From positions 1-11,093 of the forward strand of contig CADWAF010000800.1 in the NCBI GenBank assembly GCA_902984215.1: a stretch of 11,093 nucleotides of DNA, given 5' to 3'. The DNA comes from Willaertia magna. Its lineage: Eukaryota; Heterolobosea; Eutetramitea; Acrasida; Naegleriidae. Position 1 is the stretch's first letter. Each line of letters opens with the position of its first letter. This document shows, piece by piece, positions 1-8,588 of the stretch. A program made the position numbers and the translations under genes. The notes beneath the pieces were generated by a model. It was not told the DNA's origin. It did not search any database and saw only the letters and a program-made list of their open reading frames with translations.

Positions 1-29
1 ATGTTTGGGGTAATCAAGAAGAAAGTACT

Positions 30-795
30 ATGCAAGATGAAACAAATAACACAAGTTCCACAGATAATAATAATGATTTTAAACCTGCAAAATCCGGTAA
101 AGTAACAAGAGGAAAAAAACATTTAGGACAAAAGAAAACACCATATGATAGAAAAGATAAAAAAGAAACAGATCCTAAATCTAACTTTGTTGGTATAAGA
201 GTACCTGGCAATAGATACACCGCATTAAAAACAGAATGGGAACAAATTTATACACCTATAGTAGAAAAACTTCAATTACAAATCCGTATGAACACAAAAC
301 AAAACAAAGTAGAAATAAGAGTAAGTAACAATTAATTGACTAACTAAATCTTACCTTTTCCGATAATTATTTCATTAGGTTCCACCAAATAAAGAAACAG
401 ATCCAGAAGCAATAAAGAATTTAACGAAAGCAAGAGATTTCGTAACAGCTTTTATGATTGGATTTACTGTTGAAGATTCTCTTGCGCTATTGCGTTTGGA
501 TGATATTTATGTTGAATCATTTGATGCTAAAGATGTTAAACGTTCATTACAAGGTGATCACCTTTCTCGTGCAATAGCTCGTATTGCTGGTAAGGGTGGT
601 GCAGTAAAATTTACAATTGAAAATGCAACAAAAACTCGTGTTGTAATTGCAGACGCTAGAATTCATATTATGGGATCTTTTGCAAATATACAGTTAGCTA
701 GAAGTGCAATAGTAGATTTAATTTTAGGTTCACCACCAGGTGTTGTGTATAATAAGCTCAGAATTGTCAGTGCTCGTTTGAAAGAACAATTTTAA
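30..795 (+). CDS. PNO1: PNO1/Dim2-type KH-domain ribosome assembly factor (two exons, 5' end may lie outside the window)
   Basis: Exons are 30-320 and 379-795, joined in phase 0 across a 58-nt GT-AG intron, giving 235 residues from the ATG at 30. Known members are about 250-275 residues. The frame stays open from 30 back to the window edge, so the true start may be further left and the gene is possibly partial. The N-terminal 60 residues are Lys/Asn/Asp-rich and disordered. The conserved region begins near residue 55 (VPGNRYTALKTEWEQIYTPI) and runs to the C terminus; the KH domain carries the diagnostic RIAGKGG loop (GKGG at 168-171), followed by FTIENATKTR and the C-terminal LILGSPPGVVY segment. 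In yeast and human this protein binds pre-18S rRNA near its 3' end in the pre-40S particle and helps place the dimethylase Dim1 and the nuclease Nob1. That role is inherited from the family; identification rests on near-continuous match to remembered PNO1 sequences. Confidence 0.95.
321..378 (+). other. Spliceosomal intron of PNO1 (58 nt, phase 0)
   Basis: It begins GTAAGT at 321 and ends TTAG at 378. A strong branch-point-like TGACTAAC sits at 337-344. Removing it restores the conserved join VEIR/VPPNKETD; reading through hits TAA at 333-335. Confidence 0.93.
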
Positions 796-927
796 TGAAA
801 TAATTTATTATTAATCCATTAACTTCTTCTTGCTTAATCCTTAATAGATCTTCTAGCCTTCCATATGAAAGTCTTATTTTTAAACTTCAAAGAACTATTT
901 TTTTGGAGGGAAATTCTTTGTTTAAGA

Positions 928-937
928 CTGGCGCCTT
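928..937 (+). promoter_or_regulatory. GGCGCC-centred element upstream of the coiled-coil gene
   Basis: CTGGCGCCTT lies 64-73 nt before the ATG at 1001. It is GC-rich in a T-rich 205-nt spacer (796-1000) that otherwise shows only pyrimidine tracts and an A-run near 951. The identical decamer occurs on the other strand at 8830-8839, before the Dcd1-like gene. A role in transcription is inference from this recurrence and position. Confidence 0.35.
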
Positions 938-1000
938 TCAGCCTCTACTTAAAAAAAATTAGCAAAACTGATATTTTTGTTTTCCTCAATTTAATTCTCA

Positions 1001-2578
1001 ATGTCTGAAATCGAAATTTCTGCTCCATTAACAGAAACAGAAAATACAAATAATCTCCAATCTCAAGAACCTCATGAAGATGAAGAATTTGTAGTGGAGG
1101 ATGTACAAGATGAATCTGCAACAATAAGCCCTGAACTGGAGCTCAAAAAGAAAACTCCAAGAAAGGCTGTTCCTTTTTCACTTCAATCCCCTTCCCAAGA
1201 ATTATATACTAGATACGTCCGTTTAGAACAAGATTTTAAAGATATTCAAAAAGCTTTTGACCTTATCTCAAATGAAAAGTTAGTATTAGAAAGAGTTGTA
1301 AAACAAAAGGAAATTGCAATCGAAAAAACTCAATTAGACTACGAGCTTATGTGTGAACAAGCAGATAAACTAAAGGAAAAGATTAGATCATTAGAAACTG
1401 ATGTTAAAACACTTCAATCAGAAAAGAAAGTACTAGAAGAGAATGCCCCAATTGCTTATCTTTCCACTCAAAGGCAAAAATCCGGAGACGGAAGGAATAG
1501 AAACAATTATGTTTTGCCTGAGGACTCATTAGATAGAATTATTCAATTAGAAAACGAAATCAAATTGAAGGAAGCTAAGATATCTGCACTTGAATCAGAA
1601 GTTCATACACTAAAAATTATGGTTGATAAGAAAGATAAAGCTATTGAGGGATTAGAGAAACAAGTTAGAAATATGGAAACCAAACATGATAAGTCATACG
1701 AATTGGAATGTAAGAACGCTGAATTACAAATGAAAATTGAAAAAGCAAATAAGGAATTAAAAACTATTCAAGAAGTAACCAGAATGAAGACTAGGAGCTT
1801 GGAAGAATTAAACAGTCAAGTTGAAAGTCTCAGGGCAGTTGCAGAAGAGTACGAAGATTATAAAAAGAAAGTTGGACAAGTAATGAAAGAAAATGAAAAA
1901 CTCAAACAAGAAATTAGAATTGCTGAGAGAGCTACACAGAAGAAGGATAAAGAAATTAACAAACTAGTGGTAGACAAAGATATTGTTCCATTGAAATCTT
2001 TAGAAGGAGATAAAAGATTTTTACACAGTGAAGTCAAAAAACTACAAGAACAAAAGGCTGTAATGGAAAGAACCATTCAATTCCAAGATAAGAAGATGGA
2101 ATCTTTAAGACAAAAATTAGAGTCATTCACTAGTGCATTGAAAGAGAGTAAGATTGACAGATTGTTAAGGGAATCTAAGCGTAATCCAGAGGTAATTGAA
2201 GAAAAATTACAACAACTAGGAGTGACCGAACAAAGAGAAGAAGTAGAAGAAGTTTACCCTGCTGTACTCGTGGATTTATTAGTTAGAGATATGGATGAAT
2301 TAAGAAGAATAGCAAATGAAAGAGACACTGTAATTGTCGAAAAAGATACGGTAATTGAATCTTTGGAAAGAAAACTTGAGATTATGGAGAAGTCTAAAGT
2401 AACAGATCAAAAGAAGAACAAAAAAGTAGTATCTGAACTCCAAGAGCAACTTTCACAATTAAAAGAAAGTTTAACTAACACTGAAATGCAATACAAGTTG
2501 CAAGAAAATAAGTTGAAAAAAGAAAAATATGCCGCTAAAAAGACATTACAAAAAATTCAAGGTGTAAGAAAACTCTAA
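1001..2578 (+). CDS. Long coiled-coil protein, unrecognised
   Basis: A single-exon gene of 525 residues. An in-frame TAA at 992-994 makes the ATG at 1001 the first possible start. The N-terminal 50 residues are acidic and disordered, followed by a basic KKKTPRK patch and a short SLQSPSQELYTRY linker. From about residue 65 to the end the protein is nearly all heptad-repeat helix rich in Lys, Glu, Leu and Gln. There is a break near 148-172 (APIAYLSTQRQKSGDGRNRN), and a second near 400-425 where a hydrophobic stretch, YPAVLVDLLVRDMDEL, interrupts the charged pattern. The tail (about 495-525) is strongly basic. No transmembrane segment, motor, kinase or zinc motif is visible. A cytoskeletal, basal-body or vesicle-tether scaffold role is plausible from architecture alone, but I do not recognise the family. 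The gene is tail-to-tail with the RalGAP-like gene. Confidence 0.9.
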   Translation: MSEIEISAPLTETENTNNLQSQEPHEDEEFVVEDVQDESATISPELELKKKTPRKAVPFSLQSPSQELYTRYVRLEQDFKDIQKAFDLISNEKLVLERVVKQKEIAIEKTQLDYELMCEQADKLKEKIRSLETDVKTLQSEKKVLEENAPIAYLSTQRQKSGDGRNRNNYVLPEDSLDRIIQLENEIKLKEAKISALESEVHTLKIMVDKKDKAIEGLEKQVRNMETKHDKSYELECKNAELQMKIEKANKELKTIQEVTRMKTRSLEELNSQVESLRAVAEEYEDYKKKVGQVMKENEKLKQEIRIAERATQKKDKEINKLVVDKDIVPLKSLEGDKRFLHSEVKKLQEQKAVMERTIQFQDKKMESLRQKLESFTSALKESKIDRLLRESKRNPEVIEEKLQQLGVTEQREEVEEVYPAVLVDLLVRDMDELRRIANERDTVIVEKDTVIESLERKLEIMEKSKVTDQKKNKKVVSELQEQLSQLKESLTNTEMQYKLQENKLKKEKYAAKKTLQKIQGVRKL

Positions 2579-2651
2579 TTGTAAATAATACAGAGTGCTT
2601 AATTTAGTAAATGGGCACATCATTTATATAATAAATTACTAGAGTACAAGT
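2579..2651. terminator. Shared 3' region of two convergent genes (73 nt)
   Basis: Only 73 nt separate the two TAA stops. An AATAAA for the + gene lies at 2630-2635. On the - strand an AATAAA at 2651-2656 overlaps the stop codon of the RalGAP-like gene. If these are used, the 3' ends of the two transcripts would overlap. Their use as polyadenylation signals is inferred from sequence only. Confidence 0.45.
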
Positions 2652-5600
2652 TTATTTCTTTTGTGTTGTTGTTGGGCTAGAAGTTGCTTCTTTAGTTTTT
2701 AGTTTCTTTGAAGGTGGTTCAATCATTAGGTTTGAATGTTCCTTTGACAAGAATAAAGAAGCAAAATATTTGTCTGTTTCTAGAGAAGTCTTGTATCTTG
2801 TTGCTAATTCTTGAATTAAGAGTTTTCTTTGAATATAAGGTCTTGTAATACCAGTTGACTTTGCACGACTGATACGACTTCCATTAACTGCTGTTTGTCT
2901 AATTAAACTTCCAACAATCTTTTCACTTAAAATCATACCATCTAAAACAGGTCCAAATACTGGATATGAACGATCCTTTACCATTACATCTACTCTCAAT
3001 AAACCATGCATTGATTTAACCAAAGGATATAATACAATATGGACAAAGTTAAATTGTGAAATAATTGTATTTCTATAATAATCACGAGTATGTTCTGACC
3101 AAATAATATTTACGTGATCATTACCAACATGACGTTTCTTATGAATTTGTTGTGGATCTTTTGGATTATTTGGCATCATTGTTGGAACGTGGAACATAAC
3201 TTCAGTCTTATAATCAGCAAAGTATGGAGCTTGAACACCTGTACTACCATTCTTATCTAAACCACCCATAAATCCTAAATGTTGTTCAAGAGAAACATCC
3301 CAACCTAAGCTACGTAAGAATTTAGAGTATTCTTCTGAACCTCCTTGATTAACGAATAAATCTTGTTGATCATCTTGACCTTCTTTAACATAAACAACAC
3401 CAATTTTATGTGTTTCTCTTGGTTGAGTACCATCAATATTACGTAAACTTCTTAATAATTTAGCATTAGATTGTAAAGGTACGAAACGATTAGTTAAACC
3501 AATATTCAGTAAACCCATTGTACTTAATAATAAACGTGACATACTTGCTTTACAATCACCACCGTATTTATATCTCATACTTGGTTCATTACAAGAAACA
3601 TCTAAATCTTCATAAAATTCTTGTGTTTCTTCAATAAATGCATATTCAGCTTCTTCTTGAATATCAATCATATCCATAAATAAGTCAATACCATCTCTTG
3701 ATTTAATATCACGTTTAATTGAATGTTGCATTAATACTTCATTTTGTTCTGGTTCAGGGGTATGTCCTAATAATCCATCACTTGTGCTTCCTGTATAAAT
3801 ACCACGTTCTTCTAATTGAGTATAAGGTTGTGGAATTTCACCATATAAAGCTCTTGAATCCCATGAATATTTACCAGTAACATCACGACAAATCATTGTA
3901 ACACCAGGTCCACTCTTTTCATTTGGTTGTTCAACTAATGAAATTAAAGCGTGATTGTCATAAATATAGAAACGAACATAATTAGAATTCTCAGGTTCTA
4001 AATCATCTAAACATTCTGTATCTTCAGTTAAAGTTGAAACAATTGCAGCATTATCAGATGTAGTTGGGAAATGTGAAATATGATTCATCATGTGAGATAA
4101 TACAAATTCAGCAGATGTTTTAATTGCCTCTAAATCACTAATACCACCTGATTGTGAAGATGTAGTTGGACTTGAAGGACTTGAAGTATTATTATTTGTA
4201 ATTGCTGTCATAGATGATGCTCCTTTTGTAATATTTAAACCTTGATCGATAGCAAATACAATCTTTGTAATAGATTCCTTATTATTTAAAATAACATAAC
4301 TTCCACACATTAACCAATCACATAATGAATAAAATGTTTCTTCAATTAATTTTGCAGTTGTTTGATTTTGTTTTAATAAAGCCACTTGCAATGGTATAAT
4401 TGTACTTAATTGATAAACTACTTCTCTTGCAAGTAATGGTTCTGCTTCAATCATTTGATTATATAAACTTGTTAAACTAGATAATGCTTCATAAATTGTA
4501 ATAAATACTTCTGCTGGATATTCTTTTAATGGTCTTGATGCAAAGTTCTTTACTAAATCCATTAAATTTCTAATAAAGATTACACCAATTTCTGGATTGT
4601 AATCAATTTCTTCAAATATTAATACAACAACTGCCCAAATAATTTGTTGTAAATTCTTTGGATTCTTCTCTGATTTTAATGCTTTTTGGAATACTCCTTG
4701 AATTTGGAACTTCAATTCTTTATAAAGACATGCTTGACTATTTAATTCTCCTTCTAATTCTCTTTGAGTTGCAAAATGATTAGAGAAACATATTAATGAG
4801 CTGACAATAGTGATACATGCATTACGAACTTCGTTATTATACTTTTGTGATCCAGAATTACTTATTGCTTCTTTTGTTGTAGAATTTGTTGGAGTTGTTG
4901 TTGGTCCTGTAGCACCACCTAAAATTCTATCACAAACTTTCATATAATGTGGAATTAAAATATGTGATCCCTCTAACTCTTCATAACTAAATATCTTCTT
5001 ACTACCTAATAATATTGCAATCACTACAATTGGATCATCATCCCCTAAACCTTGAATAATTGATTTATAAAATAAACTTAAATATTGTTTAGAAATTGGA
5101 CCACCGCCTTTTCTACAAAAAATTTTACATAATGCTGAGAAGGCTACAGCACGACCTTGATTGTAGTATGGTGAATCTCTAAAGACTGATTCAAAGTACC
5201 ATGGACCAAAGATGTCAAGGATAGAGTTAGCGTTTGGTGCATAAGGAATACGGAAATCAATCTTTTGTTCTTTAAGTTTTTTGATTGGTGGGTCAGTACC
5301 TACATATGCAAGGGAATGAGTGATTACTTCAATACCTTGGAAGGCTTTAAGATGGATTTCGGGATCTACCAATTTGTTAGGATTACCAATAACATGTAAG
5401 AATTGGTTCCATGCATAGTAAACATATTCATCAGGTAAATCTAGTTCAGTTGTAGGATTACCAACATTTGGATTCGGGTTATTCTTTGGATTTAAACCTT
5501 CCCATTGAATTCTAACAACAGATGTTCCTTCGGATGGACCGTATAATAAATTAATTACTCTATTAGTTAAACCAATACAAACAGAGTTCCATTGGTTAAT

Positions 5601-6092
5601 AGTTGCATTATTCTTTGACCATAAAATTCCATGTTCTTGTAAATGATTCCACATAACTTTATCGTCACTTAAAGAACATAACCATAATTCAAATAATACT
5701 TTTAATAATCCATAATTTAATTCCTGGATACCTCTTTTACCTCTCAAAGTACTATCTGTAACACCTAAAATTACTTTAAGTATATGATTCCAAGTATCTT
5801 CTTCTAACATATCTCCTTTTACTCCCATTTGTAAAAAAATATCTAAAACTCTATTACATAAATAAATATGTTGTTTTCTTTCTTCTACATTACTAGAACT
5901 GTTCTCTCCACGTTCTTCAAATAATAAACTGAAATGATTAAATATTTGTTGAATAAAGTATTGTAAGTTTTCTTGCATTGGGAAAGGTCTTTGATCTACT
6001 TCGAATAACCATTTAGTGTATACGTTTATTGCTCTATCAATAGATACATGATCCACTATTGGCATACTAAAGGCTTGTCCGATAACTTCCAT
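2652..6092 (-). CDS. RalGAP beta-subunit-like protein with C-terminal Rap-GAP domain
   Basis: From the first in-frame ATG (6092) it encodes 1146 residues with no intron, against roughly 1,500 in the human beta subunit. From memory, blocks along the whole length match RALGAPB: the N-terminal MEVI...VYTKW region, ANSILDIFGPWYFES, ALCKIFCRKGG...YLSLFYKSIIQGL, a DNHALISLVEQP block (about residue 716), and SKFLRSLGWDVSLEQHLGF leading into the Rap-GAP fold (about 895-1070) with PVLDGMILSEKIVGSLIRQT. In animals, alpha and beta RalGAP form a heterodimer that stimulates GTP hydrolysis by Ral-family GTPases, like TSC1/TSC2 for Rheb. This copy has HVGNDHVNIIWSEH, with the GAP Asn-thumb candidate at N991 (codon 3120-3122), so it may itself be catalytic. 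Two Ser/Thr/Asn-rich low-complexity inserts lie near 391-414 and 628-648. The start is uncertain: homologous residues (HVEWV) continue upstream in frame, and a start at 6166 with a 29-nt intron would give 1161 residues. Confidence 0.9.
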   Translation of the reverse strand: MEVIGQAFSMPIVDHVSIDRAINVYTKWLFEVDQRPFPMQENLQYFIQQIFNHFSLLFEERGENSSSNVEERKQHIYLCNRVLDIFLQMGVKGDMLEEDTWNHILKVILGVTDSTLRGKRGIQELNYGLLKVLFELWLCSLSDDKVMWNHLQEHGILWSKNNATINQWNSVCIGLTNRVINLLYGPSEGTSVVRIQWEGLNPKNNPNPNVGNPTTELDLPDEYVYYAWNQFLHVIGNPNKLVDPEIHLKAFQGIEVITHSLAYVGTDPPIKKLKEQKIDFRIPYAPNANSILDIFGPWYFESVFRDSPYYNQGRAVAFSALCKIFCRKGGGPISKQYLSLFYKSIIQGLGDDDPIVVIAILLGSKKIFSYEELEGSHILIPHYMKVCDRILGGATGPTTTPTNSTTKEAISNSGSQKYNNEVRNACITIVSSLICFSNHFATQRELEGELNSQACLYKELKFQIQGVFQKALKSEKNPKNLQQIIWAVVVLIFEEIDYNPEIGVIFIRNLMDLVKNFASRPLKEYPAEVFITIYEALSSLTSLYNQMIEAEPLLAREVVYQLSTIIPLQVALLKQNQTTAKLIEETFYSLCDWLMCGSYVILNNKESITKIVFAIDQGLNITKGASSMTAITNNNTSSPSSPTTSSQSGGISDLEAIKTSAEFVLSHMMNHISHFPTTSDNAAIVSTLTEDTECLDDLEPENSNYVRFYIYDNHALISLVEQPNEKSGPGVTMICRDVTGKYSWDSRALYGEIPQPYTQLEERGIYTGSTSDGLLGHTPEPEQNEVLMQHSIKRDIKSRDGIDLFMDMIDIQEEAEYAFIEETQEFYEDLDVSCNEPSMRYKYGGDCKASMSRLLLSTMGLLNIGLTNRFVPLQSNAKLLRSLRNIDGTQPRETHKIGVVYVKEGQDDQQDLFVNQGGSEEYSKFLRSLGWDVSLEQHLGFMGGLDKNGSTGVQAPYFADYKTEVMFHVPTMMPNNPKDPQQIHKKRHVGNDHVNIIWSEHTRDYYRNTIISQFNFVHIVLYPLVKSMHGLLRVDVMVKDRSYPVFGPVLDGMILSEKIVGSLIRQTAVNGSRISRAKSTGITRPYIQRKLLIQELATRYKTSLETDKYFASLFLSKEHSNLMIEPPSKKLKTKEATSSPTTTQKK

Positions 6093-6133
6093 AACCCATT
6101 CAACATGAGCTGTTGTTGTTAAATTATTCTTAG

Positions 6134-6162
6134 CTGAGTCATTTAGAGACCAATAAAATTAC
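6134..6162 (-). other. Candidate very short intron at the 5' end of the RalGAP-like gene
   Basis: On the - strand an ATG at 6166-6164 is followed by T, then GTAATT at 6162, and a CAG acceptor ends at 6134. Splicing would join ATG-T to CTAAG and read MSKNNLTTTAHVEWV in frame into the main exon. At 29 nt this is far shorter than the other introns here, so it is speculative. The CAG could instead accept a distant exon or a leader. The proposed ATG is only 18 nt beyond the mutase stop. Confidence 0.3.
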
Positions 6163-6184
6163 ACATATAAATATTTAACAAACA

Positions 6185-8588
6185 TTAATGTTGAACCTTT
6201 TGAGATAATAAATCAACACACTTCTCTGCAGCATCAACTACCCTCGTTCCAGGTCCAAATATTAAATCAACACCAACCTTATATAAATCATCATAATCTT
6301 CACGTGGAATAACACCACCAACAACAATAACTGGTTTATCATTACCTCTAAGTCCAGCATTATCTAATTCTTTAATAAGTTCTGGAACTAAAGTTCTATG
6401 ACCAGCTGCTTGTGAACTAATACCAATAACATGAACATCATTATCAATTGCTTCACGAACAACTTCTTTTGGAGTTTGGAAAAGAGGACCAACATCTACA
6501 TCAAAACCTAAATCTGCAAATCCGGAACTAATTACTTTTGCTCCTCTATCATGACCATCTTGTCCCATCTTACAAACTAAAATTCTTGGATTTCTACCAT
6601 TCTTTGAGGCAAACTCTTTAACTTTCTTTTCTACTCTATCGGTATCCAACTTTTCGGAAGAAACTTGTTGCCATGTAGATTTATATGCCCCACTAACAAT
6701 TTCAGGTTTTGCTTCATATCTTCCCCAAACTTTTTCTAAAGCACTTGAAATTTCACCAACTGTAGCACGAGCTCTAGCACATTCAACAGCAATTGCTAAA
6801 AGGTTTTCTTTACCTGTTTTTGCTGATTCACTTAATCTATTTAATAATTCTTCAACTTTTCTGTTATCTCTTTCCGATTTAATTTTATTTAATCTTTCAA
6901 TTTGTTCATTTCTAACTTTTGTATTATCAATCTTTAAAACATCATATTTAGCTTCTTCTTTTGTTACAAACTTATTAACACCAACAATAATTTCTTGATT
7001 AGAATCAATTCTTGCTTGTTTCTTAGTTGCGCATTCTTCAATCTTTCTCTTTGGTAAACCAGATTCAATTGCCTTAGTCATACCTCCAAGTTCTTCAACT
7101 TCCTTAATTAATTCTTTTGCTTTATTATATAATTGATCAGTTAATTCTTCCATCATATAACTTCCTCCCCATGGATCAATTACATTTGGAATACCAGTTT
7201 CATTTGCAATAATTAATTGAGTATTACGTGCTAATTGAGCAGAAAACTTAGTTGGTAAACCAACAGCTTCATCAAATGAATTTGTATGTAAAGATTGAGT
7301 ACCACCAAATACTGCAGCCATTGCTTCAATAGTTGTTCTAATAATATTATTATAAGGTTGTTGTTCAGTTAATGAATAACCACTTGTTTGACAGTGAGTA
7401 CGTAAAATAAGAGATTTAGAATTCTTTGGATGGAAATGTTCTTCCATTAACTCAGCCCATAACTTTCTTGCTGCACGTAATTTAGCAACTTCTAAATAGA
7501 AATTCATTCCGATACCGAAGAAGAAAGAAAATCTTGGAGCAATATCATCAACTTTACTTCCTCCCTTATTAACTCCACATCTAACATATTCTAAACCATC
7601 AGCTAATGTATAAGCTAATTCTAATGCAGTATCAGCACCAGCTTCTTGCATATGATAACCTGAAATACTAATTGAATTAAAACGTTTCATATTTTGAGCA
7701 GTATAAGCCATAATATCTCCAATAATCTTCATACTAGGTTCTGGTGGATAAATATAAGTATTTCTAACCATAAACTCCTTTAAAATATCATTTTGTATTG
7801 TTCCACTTAATAAATGTAAATCATTTACTCCTTGTTCTTGAGCTGCAACAATGTACATAGCCATGATAGGTAGAACTGCACCATTCATTGTCATTGAAAC
7901 TGACATCTTATCTAAAGGAATACCTTCAAATAGGATTTTCATATCTTCTACGGAATCAATTGCAACACCAGCCATACCTACATCTCCAACAACTCTTTCA
8001 TGATCGGAATCATATCCTCTATGAGTTGCCAAATCGAAAGCAACACTCAAACCCATCTATCATTATTATAATATTAAATTAATATAAAATTAGAAAATCA
8101 ATGATTTTGCATGATAATCAAATACTTACTTGACCTTGAGCTAAATTTTGTCTATAAAACTCATTAGATTCCTTTGCAGTTGAAAATCCAGCATATTGTC
8201 TAATAGTCCAAGGCTTAACAGTATACATTGTTGCGTATGGACCTCTAGTATATGGGGAGTTACCTGCACCTGTAGTTTCTTTACCTTCTAATACTTCATT
8301 TGAAGTATAAATCGGCAAAATATTAATACCTTCAGGTGTAGTACGAATTAAAGATTCTAATGGATGATCTTTTAATTCTTTCTTTGCTAAATCTTTCCAA
8401 TCTTTTGGTAATTTCTTATCAAATAATTCTTTCTTATCATTTGAATTTCTTAAATTACTTAAGGTATTAAAATGTTGTTTCTTTTGTTGACCATTGGTTG
8501 ATCGGAAAAGAATGGCTTGAGTATTAATATTCTTGGTTGATTGACTCTTTAATACTGTTTTACTATTTGATGGAATGAGTCTTTTCAT
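6185..8588 (-). CDS. Methylmalonyl-CoA mutase, mitochondrial (two exons)
   Basis: Exon 1 is 8588-8130 (153 residues) and exon 2 is 8056-6185 (623 residues), joined in phase 0, giving 776 residues against 750 in human. An in-frame TAG at 8603-8601 fixes the start. It interconverts (R)-methylmalonyl-CoA and succinyl-CoA by adenosylcobalamin radical chemistry, the last step of propionate, odd-chain fatty acid and branched amino acid breakdown. The first 45 residues are Ser/Lys/Arg/Gln-rich with few acids, consistent with a mitochondrial targeting peptide. The barrel domain has [17 protein letters not shown] (Y132 equals bacterial TyrA89) and [11 protein letters not shown] (Y287, H288). The B12 domain starts near 640 with GQDGHDRG: base-off motif DxHxxG is D653, H655, G658, so H655 is the cobalt ligand. 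GG follows in VVGGVIP. The SxL motif reads SSQ (Q702), which is unusual. Both domains are on one chain, the usual arrangement of the mitochondrial homodimeric enzyme. It needs cobalamin, so the organism must import or make it. Confidence 0.97.
8057..8129 (-). other. Spliceosomal intron of the mutase gene (73 nt, phase 0)
   Basis: On the - strand it begins GTAAGT at 8129 and ends GATAG at 8057. Removal joins NLAQGQ to [14 protein letters not shown], restoring the continuous family sequence. Reading through stops at TGA after three codons. Confidence 0.95.

Noticed and set aside
14..220. Open frame on the - strand opposite PNO1 exon 1
   Set aside because: It lies entirely across a well-supported exon, and its hydrophobic composition is the complement of Lys/Asn-rich codons.
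1858..2076. Open frame on the - strand inside the coiled-coil gene
   Set aside because: Ser/Phe/Leu-rich composition is the antisense of AAA/GAA-rich coding sequence; no start context or homology.
7888..8082. Open frame on + over the mutase exon 2 start and intron
   Set aside because: It crosses a conserved coding exon and intron in antisense and has no family features.
8057..8129. Mutase split into two separate polypeptides, as in some bacteria and archaea
   Set aside because: The break falls within the barrel domain rather than between barrel and B12 domain, and is a clean phase-0 intron.
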